The notes beneath the pieces are model-generated. The model searched no databases. It saw nothing but the letters and a program-made list of their open reading frames with translations, and was not told the DNA's origin. A stretch of DNA of 64,000 nucleotides from Margaritifera margaritifera (taxonomy: Eukaryota; Mollusca; Bivalvia; Unionida; Margaritiferidae). The translations under genes and the position numbers were made by a program. Where the stretch lies: contig JAQPZY010000735.1 of the NCBI GenBank assembly GCA_029931535.1, forward strand, positions 248,001 to 312,000, read 5' to 3'. How positions within the stretch are numbered: position 1 is the first letter of the stretch; each line of letters begins with the position of its first letter. Of the stretch, positions 26,345-39,170 are shown one piece after another.

Positions 26345-26915
26345 CGTCATGAGGTTATACCCTACTTCCGAGCTCTGTAACGTGAACATCATTTAGGATA
26401 CACTAAAGTGGATGGTATTTCAGGAAAGTAGACAGATGTATCTCTACAATGGTACCAAATAATGTCGACTTTCTACTCGCATTAAAAAATACAGCGAAAA
26501 AAATGCAGTTTTTGAGACCCGATTTTTTTTAGGTCAAAAATTGCCAGTTCCGGAACCGGAGTTTGTGTCCGGATTTTAGACTTTTTGGCCTTAGATCTAA
26601 AGCAGACCGGTCCGAACCGCACACAGACAGATGAACCTTTGCAAAAAGTAGGATAAGTTTGAGATTTGGAGTAAAAAGGGGCCAGGACACAAAAATCGGA
26701 ACTCCAATACGAAAAAAAAAAAAAAAAAGAAGTCCAACTTTTACCCTTCTGCACATGCGCGAGCGTAATAGCCAATCAAAAAAACAATGTTTCTGATACA
26801 CCTAAGCATCCGGCTAAACGAAAAACTTTCTTAAGCAGATGTGTTTTGCTGCATTCAGAAGTAACCCTAAAAATGCGTTTCCTACCCCCATTTCAGGCGA
26901 AAATGACAAGAATCT
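26345..26915. other. Body of the interrupted TTAA-flanked MITE
   Basis: No coding potential. It ends in the inverted copy of the left MITE terminus. Confidence 0.5.
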
Positions 26916-27585
26916 CCAGGGGTTAATGAGTTAATATACTTCGGAGCTGGATCATAATATAAGATAGTTCCATTGCGTTTGTCGATTTCCATTGCACATC
27001 AGCCCGGCCACTGTCATATGAAAGACAATACACTAAAATTATGTCATTATTTAAAGCGAGTTTGCAAGTCGAAAGATATAAAATTAAGAAATATTCAGAA
27101 ATAATAATAATATTTAAAAATAAAGTTTATAGATTAATAATTTACTAAGTTTGAAATTCCAATAGAGCGTGCGGATTTCTGTTGTGTGGCAGTCCGGTAA
27201 CATTCATATGAATTAGGTTACATTATTTTTTATTATTAAAGTGTAAGTTTTCAATAAAGTTAATAATATAAAAATAACCAATAAAATATTTATAAATATT
27301 TCGAAATAAAGACCACTATATACAATTTACTAACTTCTGAAATCTCCATTACGTATAAAGATTTCCATTGCGCAGCAGGTCGGTCACATTTAAGTGAAAA
27401 ATTCTTTAAGTAAATTTGCACTATTATTTAAAGTAAGTGTTCATTTTTATGTTTTGATGTCAATTTATCACAAGAAATCATATTTAATTCAAATAGTGAC
27501 GAAAAAGTATTATTATACAATTTCTTTTATGTATTTCCATTGCGTTCCTTTTTTCCATTGCGAATTTTAGTCATACTCATTGCAC

Positions 27586-27653
27586 GTAGTCTGGTTCACT
27601 GTTTCGTATTCTCGCTGCGTTGCACTCCGTAAACTAATCAGGGAACCAGACTA
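27586..27653. repeat. 68-bp palindromic element with 12-bp arms
   Basis: GTAGTCTGGTTC at 27586-27597 and GAACCAGACTAC at 27642-27653 are perfect inverted repeats at the right border of the outer element. It is possibly a miniature foldback element. Confidence 0.55.
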
Positions 27654-27779
27654 CATTGCGCGCAGAAATTCGGTATACTTTTTATTTTTCGTTTGCAATC
27701 TTTTTATCAATTGAATGCCGACGCTACTGTATATCGAAGACAAGGAAAAGTGAGTGAACATTTTCTTGCGGTCTTCTTC

Positions 27780-28005
27780 GGTTCCGCAGAAATTGTCTTC
27801 AGTCGACTATCTCCATCATAAACAAGGATAATGTTTCCTATAGGACCAGGTAAAAACATGCGGACATATTTCTCAAATATTTACACTAATTAGGTTCCGC
27901 AGAAATTGTCTTCAGTCGACTATCTCCATCATAAACAAGGATAATGTTTCCTATAGGATCAGGTAAAAACATGCTGACATATTTCTCAAATATTTACACT
28001 AATTA
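27780..28005. repeat. 113-bp tandem duplication
   Basis: Copy 1 starts at 27780 and copy 2 at 27893, both beginning GGTTCCGCAGAAATTGTCTT. Only about two differences (accagg/atcagg, gcgg/gctg) are seen, so the duplication is recent. Confidence 0.9.
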
Positions 28006-29809
28006 GGTTACATAATTTTAGCGATCATGAATAATGGACCTAAAAGAAAATGTTTCTGCCGTGATATGAGTGTTGCACTCCAGTCTAAACCCTCAATGGC
28101 TATACACAGTGGGGGTCTAACTGTATTTCAGTAAGATAGAAGTGGTAATAAAAGAACCAAATATAACACAGTAGTCTTGATTATGTATGCATCTGTATAG
28201 ATCTATGAGGGATTGCTATGACCCCCCCCCCCCTCCTTTCAAAGGTATCATGGACTCCCCTATTTTGACGCACATAAGTACTTAATTTCACCTTGTTAGA
28301 AATATACTCCTTTCATAGTGATACCTCTAATTACTTTAGAAACATTAGTTATTTTAGCAAAGTATGCATAAAAAATGACAATGATATATTCCCTAATACT
28401 TTTCTTTCCTTTTTTTTTTTTTTTTTGTGGACCCCTCTTGGACCTCTAGCTATGTTAAGCTATCAGCCTTTAAGGTGTGCCTCTTTTGTACCAAAAATAG
28501 TTTTAAAAGGTTTTTTTATATCTGTGTGTACCCCTATAGGTCTGTTGTAGTGGGTCTTGAAAAACTCAAAAAGAATTTTGAAGAGAAATTTTATTATTAC
28601 TTTCTGACTAGGGTTCCTCTTTTGTTCATATTTTTTGGATGGGCGTACTTGATTTAGATCCCGTTTCCAGGTTCCCAATCGTTCCACCCTTGGCCTAAAG
28701 ACGTTAACTCTATGGCTCGTACTCCCCTCCTCAGGTATTAACCTTGCAGCTGGTTTCGTTGCCATATAATAAAGTTGTTTTTAGTGATCCTTGCCAGGGA
28801 TCTTTTATGAGTCGAGTGTATGCTATATGTGTATTTGCTATATTTGTGTTATCATATGCTATAACCCCTGTTTTCTTGTTTGGACTGGCTGTAATTTCCA
28901 AATTTTGTTTTAGTTGTTATTTACTTTTATGTACTATCTTGAAAGGAAAACAAAATTTACAAAATAGGTTCCAAAAGAGAAAAAAATAAAATTAATCTCT
29001 TGATGGAGATTTGTATTCGGAAACTGATGACTCACAATTTTAGCCTTCGGCGCATGCTTTTCTGCTGGTTTATTATATAATGCCATAGGCCATTCTTGTA
29101 CTTCCTCTGTCTCCCTTTTACTATGGTTTCAAAAACCACATTTACATTTTCATTTTTTCATTTTCCAATGTTATTCTCGTTTCTTATACAGATTAAGTTA
29201 TTTTGGATTTTATGTCTGTAGTGCGTGTAGGCAGGATAGAATTCCGCAGTTGTTAGTACGTAATATTGTTTCCCTTTGTTTTCTTATTTTTGTGTTGTTT
29301 ATGTCGGTTATGCCTCATTTTTTGGGTACTATGATGTGACCCTTACTACTCCGCGTTAGCCATGTAGCCTCGGTGTCACTCATCCTCATATCCTACTTTG
29401 AGTCACATACCCCCCCCCCTGTATTTATGTCTGTTTCCATTTTGTTCCTATCTGCATTGTTAAATTGTGTTAGCACTGCAAAATTCTTTTTATTATTAGT
29501 TGTTATAAAATCTTGTCTACTTTTTGAATATTCTTACTATTACATCCAAATACATTTGTGGACGACTTTGAGAGGCTGGCCTTTCTAACATGTGAGTGAA
29601 TGGGTCCCAGGTCGCCTTTACGACGTACCTCTCCCCTAGTGGGAGTGCCTACTGGGTCCCATCTCCCACAGAGGTTATACTTGGGTCCTCTAAGTAGTCA
29701 ACGTCCTATATTAAAATTTATTTTGAATATTTATTAATTCTATTTGTTATTAAATAGACAAGAATATTTATTGTACGTTATTAACAACAACAACAACAAA
29801 ATTAAAAAA

Positions 29810-32800
29810 TCAATTTTCTTCCAGCCCTCTGTAACACTTCACGATAGTTTTTGTGATGTACGTTACTACGTTATCATAAAATTTGTTGTCCTTTATATTA
29901 TTAGTATATAGTTGATTATGTTCATCATACACTCCATTTTCCCTTATTATCATGTTAATTATTAAATCCCTCTCTTCTTCCGTATTCTTGCATTTTAATA
30001 TTACATATCTTTTTGCATATAATGCATGTTTGCACAATGGACACTTTGTTATATAGGTTGCTAGGTGCCTTTTAAAGGCAGTGGTTCCTGTCAGCCACAC
30101 ATCATGGTTATACTTATACAATAAACTTTGTTTATGGTTTGACCTTATACCTTTTCATTTTTTCCATATTCCCCCCCCCCCCCCCCCCCCCCCCCCGCCC
30201 CCATTGTAGCCCCGAATTTTCTTTTTCTACATTGTGACTAGCATGTTGGTTTACCCCCTTCATTATATTTCCATATGTAAGGTTATCCTTCTCCTCTGTC
30301 CATACTTTGTTATTACTTCTATATTGCATTATTACATTTTTTATTTGAGATAAGTTTCTTGGTGGTTGAATTAATTTTGTGAGTTTATTATTCCTATATA
30401 TTGCCGGTATATTGCTGAGTATGTATCCATAAAAGTATGTATAAATAGCCACCCACCCAAAATTCATTTTTTCATGCATATTTCTTATTCTATTTAAAAT
30501 ATAGGCATTCTTTTTATATCTCAAACTTGGTATACCCAAACCCTCTTCCATTTTTTGTTTATATAAATTTTCTCTTGGGAGAAGGTGCATTCCTCCTCCC
30601 CATATAAAATGTACTATTTTTTTATGTAAAATATCTAGCCACTTATCTCAAAAGTCTATTATCTGCATATTATACCATAAGATACTATATATATATATAT
30701 GTCTGCGCAATTTGTGTTCTTTCCATTATATTCAAAGGTAAACTTAACCATATTTCAATTTGTATTTGTATTTTATCTGATATATATTTAAAATTTGCTT
30801 CTTTGGCTTTTTCTCCAAAGTAGATCCCTAGAGCCTTTACTTTTGTTTTAATGAGTTCTGGTGGTAGGCCGGGGTGGTTCCCCCCGCCAGTTCCCTATCA
30901 ATAATATCTCCGTTTTTGCGTGATTGATTTTGGATCCCGATGCTTTTCCAAAATCGTCAAATTCCCTTTCTAAGTGCTTAAATGAGAAACCATCATGTAT
31001 AAAATTGGTGCAATCATCTGCATGTTGTATCATTTTGAATTCATTTTTTAAATTTGGTATTTTAATACCTTGTATATTTTTATTGCTGTTTATTTTTATA
31101 CAAAGTATTTCTATTGCTAAAACATACAAAAGCATGGACAGGGGACACCCCTGTTTTACAGATCTTTCTATTTTAAAGCTCTTTGTTTTTGCTCCATTTA
31201 TTTGAACAACTGACTCTATATTTTTGTACAGCGTTTTTATCATTGAGCAACAAATTGCTCCAAAGTCATAATTAATTAAAACATTTTCTATATAGCTTTG
31301 TTCTATACGATCAAAAGCTTTTTCCTGATCGTATAGAATCATGGCTCTTTTTTTTCCTGTACTCTCTATGTATTCTATCACACTTTGGATATTTAAAAGA
31401 TTATTTATAATGCTCCTCCCCCCTTCCCCACAACTTTGGTTAATGTTTATTATTTTTCCCATACATGTTTTTAACCTATTCGATACAATTTTGCTTAATA
31501 TTTTATAGTCTGTATTCAATAAGGAAATTGGTCTCCAATTTTTCAAATCTTGTACTTCCCCTTTCCCTTTGTATATTAGGGTAATAATTCCCTCTTTCAT
31601 TTTCCATGGCATTTCTTTTTTAAGCACAATATTATTAAAAACATATTTTAAAATTGGTGTTAATTGGACTTGGAATTTCTTATAGAAGTCTGCAGTCAAG
31701 CCATCTGATCCTGGCGACTTTCCTTTATTTAATTGTCTAATAGCTTCTTGAATCTCTTCTGATGTTATAAAAGCATCACAGTTTTTCTATGTTCTTCCTC
31801 TACTTTTGTAAATTGTATATTTCCACAATAGTTGTTTGTTTCTTCGTATTCTATATGTTGTGACGTATATAAAACCTTGTAAAAATCATGTATCTCTTGC
31901 ATTATTTCTTCTTTCTCTGTAAGCACTATGTTATCTTTCTTAAATTTTTCCATTTGCTTTTCCTTTCCCCTACTTATTTCCTCCTTATATATTCCTTTCG
32001 CTTTTGTATACATGTTATCAAATTTCCCTGCTCTTATCTTTTCGCCATTATTTTTATATTTTAGTAGTTTTTCATATTCTTCCCTAAGTTTTTCTCTTTC
32101 CTTCTCATTTGCTCCATTATTCTTTCTTATATTACTATATCTTGCTTCTACCCCCCTTATTTTATCTTGTTTTAAATTAATATATATTCTTGTAAGTTTC
32201 TTAATTAATTTCTTTAAATCTTCCCATTCTTTCAGTATATCCCTTGTTCCTTCTATGTTAAAATTAATTAAAATCTCTTCTATTTTTCCGATATATTCTC
32301 TCTCTCCTAAAATAGAATTGCTAAATTTCCAATATCCTTGTCCCCATTTATTTCTCTTTTTTGTTTTAACTATTAGTCTTACTGGATTATGATCCAAAAT
32401 TTTATTTTTTTGGATCTCACATATTGCAACTTTATCAAACTCATTTTGGGATATATAATATTTATCTAACCTACTTGCTTGCCCTTTTCCATATTGATGC
32501 GTGTACTCTCTCTTGTCTGGATTTATTTGCCTCCAGACGTCTACTATTTTATTTTTCATTATAAAATTTTGGATGATTTCTACACTTTTAGCTTCTGATT
32601 CTTTTTGTTTCATCCCCCCACTCCTATCCATATTACTCGTAACCCAATTAAAATCTCCCCCAATTAAAAAATTTGCCATTGAAAATTTTTGCACATATTT
32701 ATTTAAATCCTTTATGAAATTTAACTTTTTAAATATATTTGTGTGTGTATTATTATTCGATGCTGGCACGTATACATTGACGAAGTGCCACCCATTTATT

Positions 32801-33114
32801 TTTATGTGGTTTAACCTTCCATTCAATTTGTCTTCCATTGGAAATTGCTCCCATGTTAGTTTTAGAGCTGTATTCTGTAAAATTGTCGCTACTCCTGCCC
32901 AATTTTCAGTTTTACTATTATTATCTAATACTAGTTCATTAAATGTTTCCTCTATTTCTCTTTTTAATTTATTGTCTATATTGTGTGTTTCTTGTACTTG
33001 TATAATGTCAAAGGATTTTGCTATTTCATTCAATTTATCTATTTTTCCCTTAATTCCATTTATATTTATGGTTATCACCCGGAGGTTTTGTCCCTCCATG
33101 GTGCCATAGAACAT
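29810..33114 (-). pseudogene. LINE ORF2: AP endonuclease and reverse transcriptase, frameshifted
   Basis: The endonuclease (33114-31765) shows VITININGIKGKIDKL, IIQVQETHN, GGDFNWV and DHNPVRL. After a frameshift near 31765-31790 the reverse transcriptase (to 30848) shows NWRPISLLNTDYKILSK, DQEKAFDRI, KQGCPLSMLLYVLA and the catalytic box as HADDCTN. Further frame changes near 30870 and 30600 separate the C-terminal region, which ends with a CPLC...C zinc motif (30050-29980). The wording is closest to the Tx1/L1 side of LINEs. Inactive. Confidence 0.85.
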
Positions 33115-33157
33115 TTATAGTTAGCATTCCTATTTGTTGCTTGTTTTAATTCAAAGT

Positions 33158-33725
33158 TTATTGTGTTATATTTATATCGTTTTCTGTATCTTTTCCATTG
33201 TTTTTTTGCTTTCCATTTGATTTTTGTATACTTGGGTTCTTCTCTCTATATTGATCTATGGTTAATCTTTTCTTGTTCCCTTTTGTTTGTATCCTCGGCA
33301 GGGAGACCGATCTCCCTGCTTTGGGTGTTTTTGGTTGATTTTCTTTTCCATCGGACTCTTCTTTCGAAGGCCATTCTGCCGATGCAGTGTTCCTTCTTTT
33401 CCTTTTTTGTGTCTGTATGGGAGTTGACGTTACTGGTAACGTCCCCTCCCCTACCTTGCTTATATCCTCCTCTTGCGAGGGGGTTTGTATCAATTGCACC
33501 AACATTTCTTTATCAGGTTTTTCCCCTGATCCTGATGTGGGGGCAGAGTCCTCTTCCTCTACATTGCTTTTTAGACCATCTGACTCATCAAACGTTGGCT
33601 CAATCAATTGATAATATGGAGCCTTTTTGTTTTCAATCAGCTTGATTTCTTTTTTGTGTTTCCTTTGTTCTTTTTTCTTTTTCTTTCTTAATTTTTTCTT
33701 TTCTTTTTGGATTTCGAAGGGTGGG
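33158..33725 (-). pseudogene. LINE ORF1, C-terminal fragment
   Basis: The open frame read on the minus strand from ~33700 through 33158 is lysine-rich, then acidic/serine-rich with KRKRRNT and repeated KK segments. It lies 44 nt upstream of ORF2. The upstream part is cut at the LINE 5' truncation point. No knuckle motif remains. Confidence 0.5.
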
Positions 33726-33836
33726 CTTTTCTTTCCATGCTTTCAACCAGACCACCCCTTGTCGGAAAGTTTGTGTAATACGTCACCCATTATGACACAC
33801 TTCACTGAAGTCTATTTCTTTGAGTGACACCATTGT

Positions 33837-36070
33837 ACATATGCTCAGGGAAGAAAACTGTATTGCAGAGGAACATCAATAGGACATAGAAAACTTAAGT
33901 TTATAGGAAAAATTACAGAAAGAAATTTAACTTCGCATTCCTAAAGCTTTTCTTACATTTATCATCAATTTGATTTTGGTACAGATTTTGTCTCGAAAAC
34001 AAAAAGAATCAAATTTGGAAAAATCTTGATGGTATTATTATAAAATCGTGTACTTATTATTAAAAAATTATTAGATTTAACATATGTCTTTTCCCCAAGA
34101 CTTTATTGGCATTGTGAACATGCAGAACCTCAATCCATTAATGTACTGTTTTTGGAACATCAAAACTGTTTTGCATCCTTCACAACCTTTTTTTTATCCA
34201 GATTGCAAATAATCACAGACAGAAGACATAAAGTTACAGGAGAAGGTTTTATTTTTAGTTGTTATCATTCGTGCCATTATCAAACAAATCTTAAAAAATA
34301 TAAATTGGTCAAAATAAGTTAAATATTAAGTATGTGATAAGACATTATTGAAAATTTACTGCTAAAGTAAAATTGCTTAATTATCAAATAAAAAATCCTA
34401 ATACTTTGATTTAAATAAGCCAAAATGTAAAGGATGCTAATTTAATTATGAAATATATCATAAAAGTATATGTTTCTTGTAAATTTCCACATTATAATAA
34501 CAAAGAACTACTTCTAAAATCAGTTATGACAGATCCACATCAAACTGTATAACATTGTACACCTTTCTAAACAGTGTTACTGATCCAGTTATCGGCTGTG
34601 AGTCACGTTGCTAACACATGTTGAGTAGCAGACTGGATGCCTGTTATGGTGGGAAGTTTATTTGCCCCGTCAGAATAGTTAGTAAGGATTTTTATGAGGA
34701 CTTACTGATTGAAAAAAAGAGAATTAGTGAAAAGGCATTTTTTTCAAGGTATGTATCTTTGTTTCATTTCACAACCGATAAGGATAGGATTTTCGACAAA
34801 TTTTTTTGCCTCTGTTACTCAGTGTTGATCAGTGTAAATTAATGTTGTGGTTGTGACGTCATTGAAAGATGCATTCTCTCAAAAACTGGGAGTTTATGAC
34901 ACTGCGTCAAATTAGGGTGTGGGACGATACTATAGTATTCGCCTACGGGCCTCCCCGGCAGTTTGTACCCCCTTGTGATTTTAAAATTGAAAAGCATCAA
35001 GGATATAGAAAATGCACAAAACTTAAGTCATTTCAGGACTTTTAGTTTGGATTGAAATGTTAACAAAATGACTGTTAGAGACCCTTAGCGACAGTCAGGT
35101 TAGAAATGATAAATTTATGAATGAAATTACTAACTCTTGTGCATTTTTTTTATCCATGATGGTTTTCATTTTAAAAATCAGTAGGGTTACAAGAGAAAAT
35201 TCATCATATTGTCTGCTCCAAGTGAAAGATTGGCAATAAATGTAGATGATACATATAAATTAGTTTGAAAAATTAATTTTAATTTGAGCAAATCCCATAG
35301 CCCGACGTCCCAGACTATTAATTTTCAGAGTCGGGTAAGTAAAATGTTCCCAGTTGCTAGTCCGTGACAAGTGCTCTTTTCCTATTTTAAAACAGTTAGG
35401 CAGGTGCTTATTTTCATGTCATAATCACGTTATCTAACTTTATCTGACCATTCATGCTCTCGGCATACTGAATGCTTGATTTTACCCCTCTCCATGTATT
35501 TATTTACATCCTGTATCGCATCTACCAGTGGTCATTGATTGCATGTACATATGTTCTATATTACCGCTTGACTGCATATTGGGTTAAGCATTGTATTGGC
35601 AAGTCAAACATGTGAAACAAAATAAAGCTTGTATAATTAATTAGCAGTGTTTTAAACAGCTTCGTTGTGTTTACTCAAACTAGATCTTCATGAAGGACGC
35701 ACCCTTTGATTTTAATCCAGCAAGTCAATCCAATTAAATTAATGAAAGGCGCTTTACTGACATTAGTGTCGGTTCCCTCTATGAACTGATTAAATGGAAT
35801 TAATGATTCCTTAATTTTTAATTGATTATACAGAGGATTAACTTCCATGTCGAACATTGCATTTGAAGCAAAACAATTATAGTGAATTACACTAATTAAG
35901 GAGTTGTCTCTATTCATATATAAAGGATAAAATGGATGTTATAGTCACTTTGGAAGTAGTTGTCAAGCGAGGTGATGTTTACTATGTAGATAAAATGAGT
36001 TTACTAAATTATTTTTTGCAAGGAAATTAATAAGTAAAATTTGGAAAAGGAAAATTCATGTGAAAGTGTA
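33837..36070. other. Non-coding AT-rich DNA
   Basis: No gene supported. The frame at 34618-34842 has no recognisable domain. Confidence 0.5.
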
Positions 36071-36109
36071 GGGTAAAAACGTAAGACTGCCACTGAGTGT
36101 GATGTAATT

Positions 36110-36872
36110 ATTTGTCCAAAGAGATATAAGCCAGATTCTTTGTCAGCAAAAAATGTCAAATATGACGCTACTAAGATAAGGAAAAATTATCAACCTCAAT
36201 GGGTTAATAGTTATCCCTGGCTAGAATTTATGAACTCGGAAGGAAACATGTTTGTTGTTGTGGTGGTGGTGGGTTTAACGCCATTTTTCAGCACATGATA
36301 GGCTATACATGGCGGCCAGTTTTTTTATCTGGTGGAGGAAGAACCCGGGCAAACCCCAGGAAGAACCACCGGCTCATGGGAACCTACTGGCAAACATGTT
36401 TGTAGTTATTGACAAATTCAGGATTGAACCAATCAAGTCTCATGACAGTTCTGGACCTCACAAGGCCTGTATATGCATGACACTAGCAAGCATGTGCAGA
36501 AAATACCTACATTATAGTTTCTGACACTCCACAAGGAGAGACTCCTTCAAAACTAAACAAGACTAAAATGAAATAAATGAGAGCTCTCTTTAAGAAGCCT
36601 ACAGACCAGCCCGTTATGGAGAACCCTTTTCTGATGTGAAAATGTTGTGTGCACGCCAGGAGAAGAACAGTGTTGAATTTGGTGCTAATTATAAGAACCG
36701 ATATAGGGAAAGATACTGTGTTCTATCAATTGATCAAGTCTTGAGGGAAGAAGTTATGGAAAGTCTGAATTCCAGTAAATTCCTTTCCATTCTTGCTGAT
36801 GGAAGTACTGATGCTGCCGTATTGGAGCAAGATGTAACAAACTGTCTAGTGCATATGTTTTTGAAAAATTAA
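36110..36872 (+). pseudogene. TTF-finger/hAT-like (ZNF862-type) gene fragment interrupted by a SINE
   Basis: Before the SINE the plus strand reads KYDATKIRKNYQPQWVNSYP then WLEFMNSEGNMF, the start of a TTF-type zinc finger. After the SINE and a duplicated target site the frame resumes with an ...SHDSSGPHKACICM region. Further on (36636-36872) NSSKFLSILADGSTDAAVLE matches the conserved block of hAT-derived ZNF862/ZMYM-like proteins. Stops and the insertion make it non-functional. It may be a processed copy or a transposon relic. Confidence 0.6.
36256..36391 (+). mobile_element. 136-bp SINE-like insertion with 12-bp target duplication
   Basis: Flanked by AAACATGTTTGT at 36244-36255 and 36392-36403. 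The body 'gggtttaacgccatttttca' ... 'ggcggccag' ... 'ggtggaggaagaa' recurs at 44235-44371. This type of repeat is familiar from mollusc genomes. Confidence 0.8.
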
Positions 36873-38280
36873 ATTCTTTTAAGAAATAAATGTTGTACAT
36901 TATTTTGTTTGTTCTTTCTATGGCTTAAAGTGCATACATCTCATGAAATCTTGACCACTGACTTAAATTTTGGCACAAGTGAAAAGGTGGGTGGGACAAG
37001 TGAATTTTCTGAAACCACTTGTCCTGTTAAAGGTTGGGGTCATTGTTTGTTGTACATGTTGCTAGCAAGAGAAGGATGGTTAAAGATTCATGAATAAAAA
37101 GATTGAAAATACGCTAATATGTTATTTTTATAATCAGACTTAAAATAACCACTCTGATCTCGTCTCTTTTCATCATTTATTAAATCATATTGAATGTAAC
37201 GAATAATGTCATTGACTATAAATATGATAGCACAGCAAATGTAAGAATGCATTTTATGTTTCTGTGTGCAATATTTATGTAGAATTATTTTTTGTTGAGA
37301 ATTAATCTGGTTCTCCTTATACCGATAGTTTATGTTAGTGAGGTAATGTGCTTTAAATATGCTTTATGTATCAAATTCAAACTAATTGTTCAATATATCT
37401 ATATTGTTTTGCTGTTGCATTGCAGCATGTTTCTATTGGCAGTATCAAGCATCACATCTTAATCTTAAATGTACAAAGATAGTCTGAAAAAATTCTTTGA
37501 AGACTTGACACATAATTAGACTATCCGGGACAAGTTCCATTACAGATATCCAAAAGTGCAGTGATAATTATGATTCAGAATATTCGTAAGAATCTATATC
37601 CATACAAGTTTTGTTGAGCCTTCCTTGGCTTAACATAACAATTACTTTGGTGCCCATGTGCATGTCCATACATTTGTCCATCTGTCTGTGTTCACACACA
37701 CCCGAGATTATGGTCCTTGTTTAAGTTTGTTTTAGATTAAACTCGGTTAAGGATTTATAATTCTTTGCTCAAAAAAAGGTGGGCTGGATATAAAGGGGTC
37801 TCTTGTTGTTAATGTACCTTGATATTAGTGTGAAATCGACACTTGCTCTGATGAATAAGCAACCTAATCATGAAAGGTTCTTTATTCTATTTTTTGTTAC
37901 AGTACAATGGCATATAGGTCACAAAGACCACTGGGATGTCATTATGCAACATTAATCCCTTGCTATAACAGGTTATATGTGATCAACACTTGAATGAGGG
38001 ATCAATATATTTCTCAAAGCAATTTTTACAGCAGATAGCATATTTTGCATTATAGCATTTGATAGTAAAACTGTCATGTCATTCAGTTTTGTAAGAACAA
38101 GATGTGATGCTATGCCTTTAAGGGCTATAAGCTTATTGCACTCTTTTGTTTCCATTGAAGGTTTAACCGCTTTTATGAACCAACAGCTGAATGGTATGTA
38201 GCCCTTAGTTACTTGTTCTATCCTAACTAATCCCAGCTACACTTTAGACTACAGTCTAACTTTTTGCTCCATTTCAGTGA
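36873..38280. other. Non-coding stretch
   Basis: No feature supported. Short frames lack domains. Confidence 0.5.
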
Positions 38281-38385
38281 TGTCCTTTTCACTCCTTGCC
38301 TTATATGTTCAGATATCAATGTTACAACACTGTGATTTGATGTTGGTGATGTCCTTTTCACTCTTTGCCTTATATGTATACAGGG
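38280..38385. repeat. Short direct duplication (gtgatgtccttttcactc)
   Basis: GTGATGTCCTTTTCACTCYT and TGCCTTATATGT occur at ~38278 and again at ~38347. Confidence 0.7.
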
Positions 38386-38799
38386 TTTTCAATAGACGCG
38401 TACCCTCAGGGTTTTAATGCTTGGAATTTAAATGTGACCCATTTCTGATTTGTGGAAATTCCAACCTGTGCGTTTTTGTGATGCATGTAGATTTGGGTTG
38501 GAGCATCACTCTAAATTACCCTTGATTCGCCTCTGGCTTAATTTCCTACTGATCATGCGCTGTCCATAACAAATTTACAGTATGTGGCAGTGATTGACAT
38601 TTGCTCGACTACTGTTTGCACCTTACTGGCCGATAATATTGCACCTTTGTAAAATCAGTATGAACTGGGTGGAGCTAACGGGTAACTGATGTCATGCTTA
38701 GGTGTGCATGATCGAATCAAGGTTTGATTGTTTTGAGATTAACTTTCACGTTTATGATAGCGAGAGGAAGAGGGAAACAATTATAGCTTGAATGGGTTA

Positions 38800-39170
38800 A
38801 CTTTTGATCCAATATCGGCATTGTTTGATTGCCCATCAAATTGTAATCAATTAGACAAAACTGGAACATAAGGCAGCTCTCGAAGCCAGTTGTCAAAGGT
38901 AATAGGACAAACTTTAATTGTGTTTTATTGGTGAATAATTTGATTCATTCGGTGCACATGTTAAAAAATTCGGAATCAGTTATGACTTGATTGGATTGAA
39001 TTCTGATTAAATATTGGTGTTTGTTTGATTGCGCATCAAATTATATTGAATTGGACAAACTGGAAAATATGGTGGCTCTTGAAGCCATTTGTCAAAGGTA
39101 AGTGGACAAACTTTAATTGTGTTTTATAATTATTGGCGATGTATTTGCTTCAATCAGCGAAATGTTTAAA
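38800..39170 (+). repeat. ~200-bp tandem duplication carrying splice-donor-like sites
   Basis: Two diverged units share 'gattgcscatcaaattrta', 'gctctygaagcca', 'ttgtcaaaggtaa' and 'ggacaaactttaattgtgtt'. Each has CAAAGGTAA(T/G), a donor-like site, after a short open frame. Confidence 0.65.

Larger units (their letters stand above)
6953..26934. mobile_element. TTAA-flanked piggyBac-like MITE interrupted by the Polinton
   Basis: TTAACTCATTAACCCCTGG at 6953-6971 is repeated in perfect inverted form at 26916-26934 (19 bp). CCCCTGG ends abutting TTAA fit piggyBac-type ends and target duplication. Without the Polinton the element would be ~620 bp, mostly 26345-26915, which has no transposase. The Polinton integrated 14 bp inside its left end. 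An alternative is a palindromic target TTAACTCATTAATGAGTTAA into which a CCCCTGG-ended element inserted at the central TTAA. Confidence 0.5.
4503..27588. mobile_element. Outer DNA transposon with GCAATGGAAA subterminal repeats, split by nested insertions
   Basis: The left end (about 4503-4553) and the reverse complement of the right end (about 27538-27588) align over ~50 bp, sharing 'tatgactaaaa' and 'ggaacgcaatggaaata'. Inside each end the motif GCAATGGAAA recurs (left, plus orientation: near 4527, 4543, 4562, 4832) and its complement TTTCCATTGC recurs on the right (near 26975, 26990, 27370, 27534, 27553). Terminal inverted repeats plus iterated subterminal motifs are typical of cut-and-paste transposons. 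Subtracting the nested insertions leaves ~3.1 kb. I see no transposase gene, so the family is unknown. Confidence 0.55.
28410..33725 (-). mobile_element. Tx1/L1-like LINE, 5'-truncated and decayed
   Basis: Minus-strand non-LTR element. Its 3' end is a poly(A) (T17 on this strand at 28410-28426), then a ~1.4 kb 3' region, ORF2 (33114-29810) and the C-terminal part of ORF1 (33725-33158). A candidate 11-bp target duplication CTTTTCTTTCC occurs at 28399-28409 and 33726-33736, though it is low-complexity. A poly-C run (30171-30196) lies inside. Confidence 0.75.

Noticed and set aside
28463..28765. 100-codon minus-strand frame in the LINE 3' region
   Set aside because: No domain and no similarity that I recognise; probably chance.
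34618..34842. 74-codon frame
   Set aside because: No domain, promoter or paralogue; background length for AT-rich DNA.
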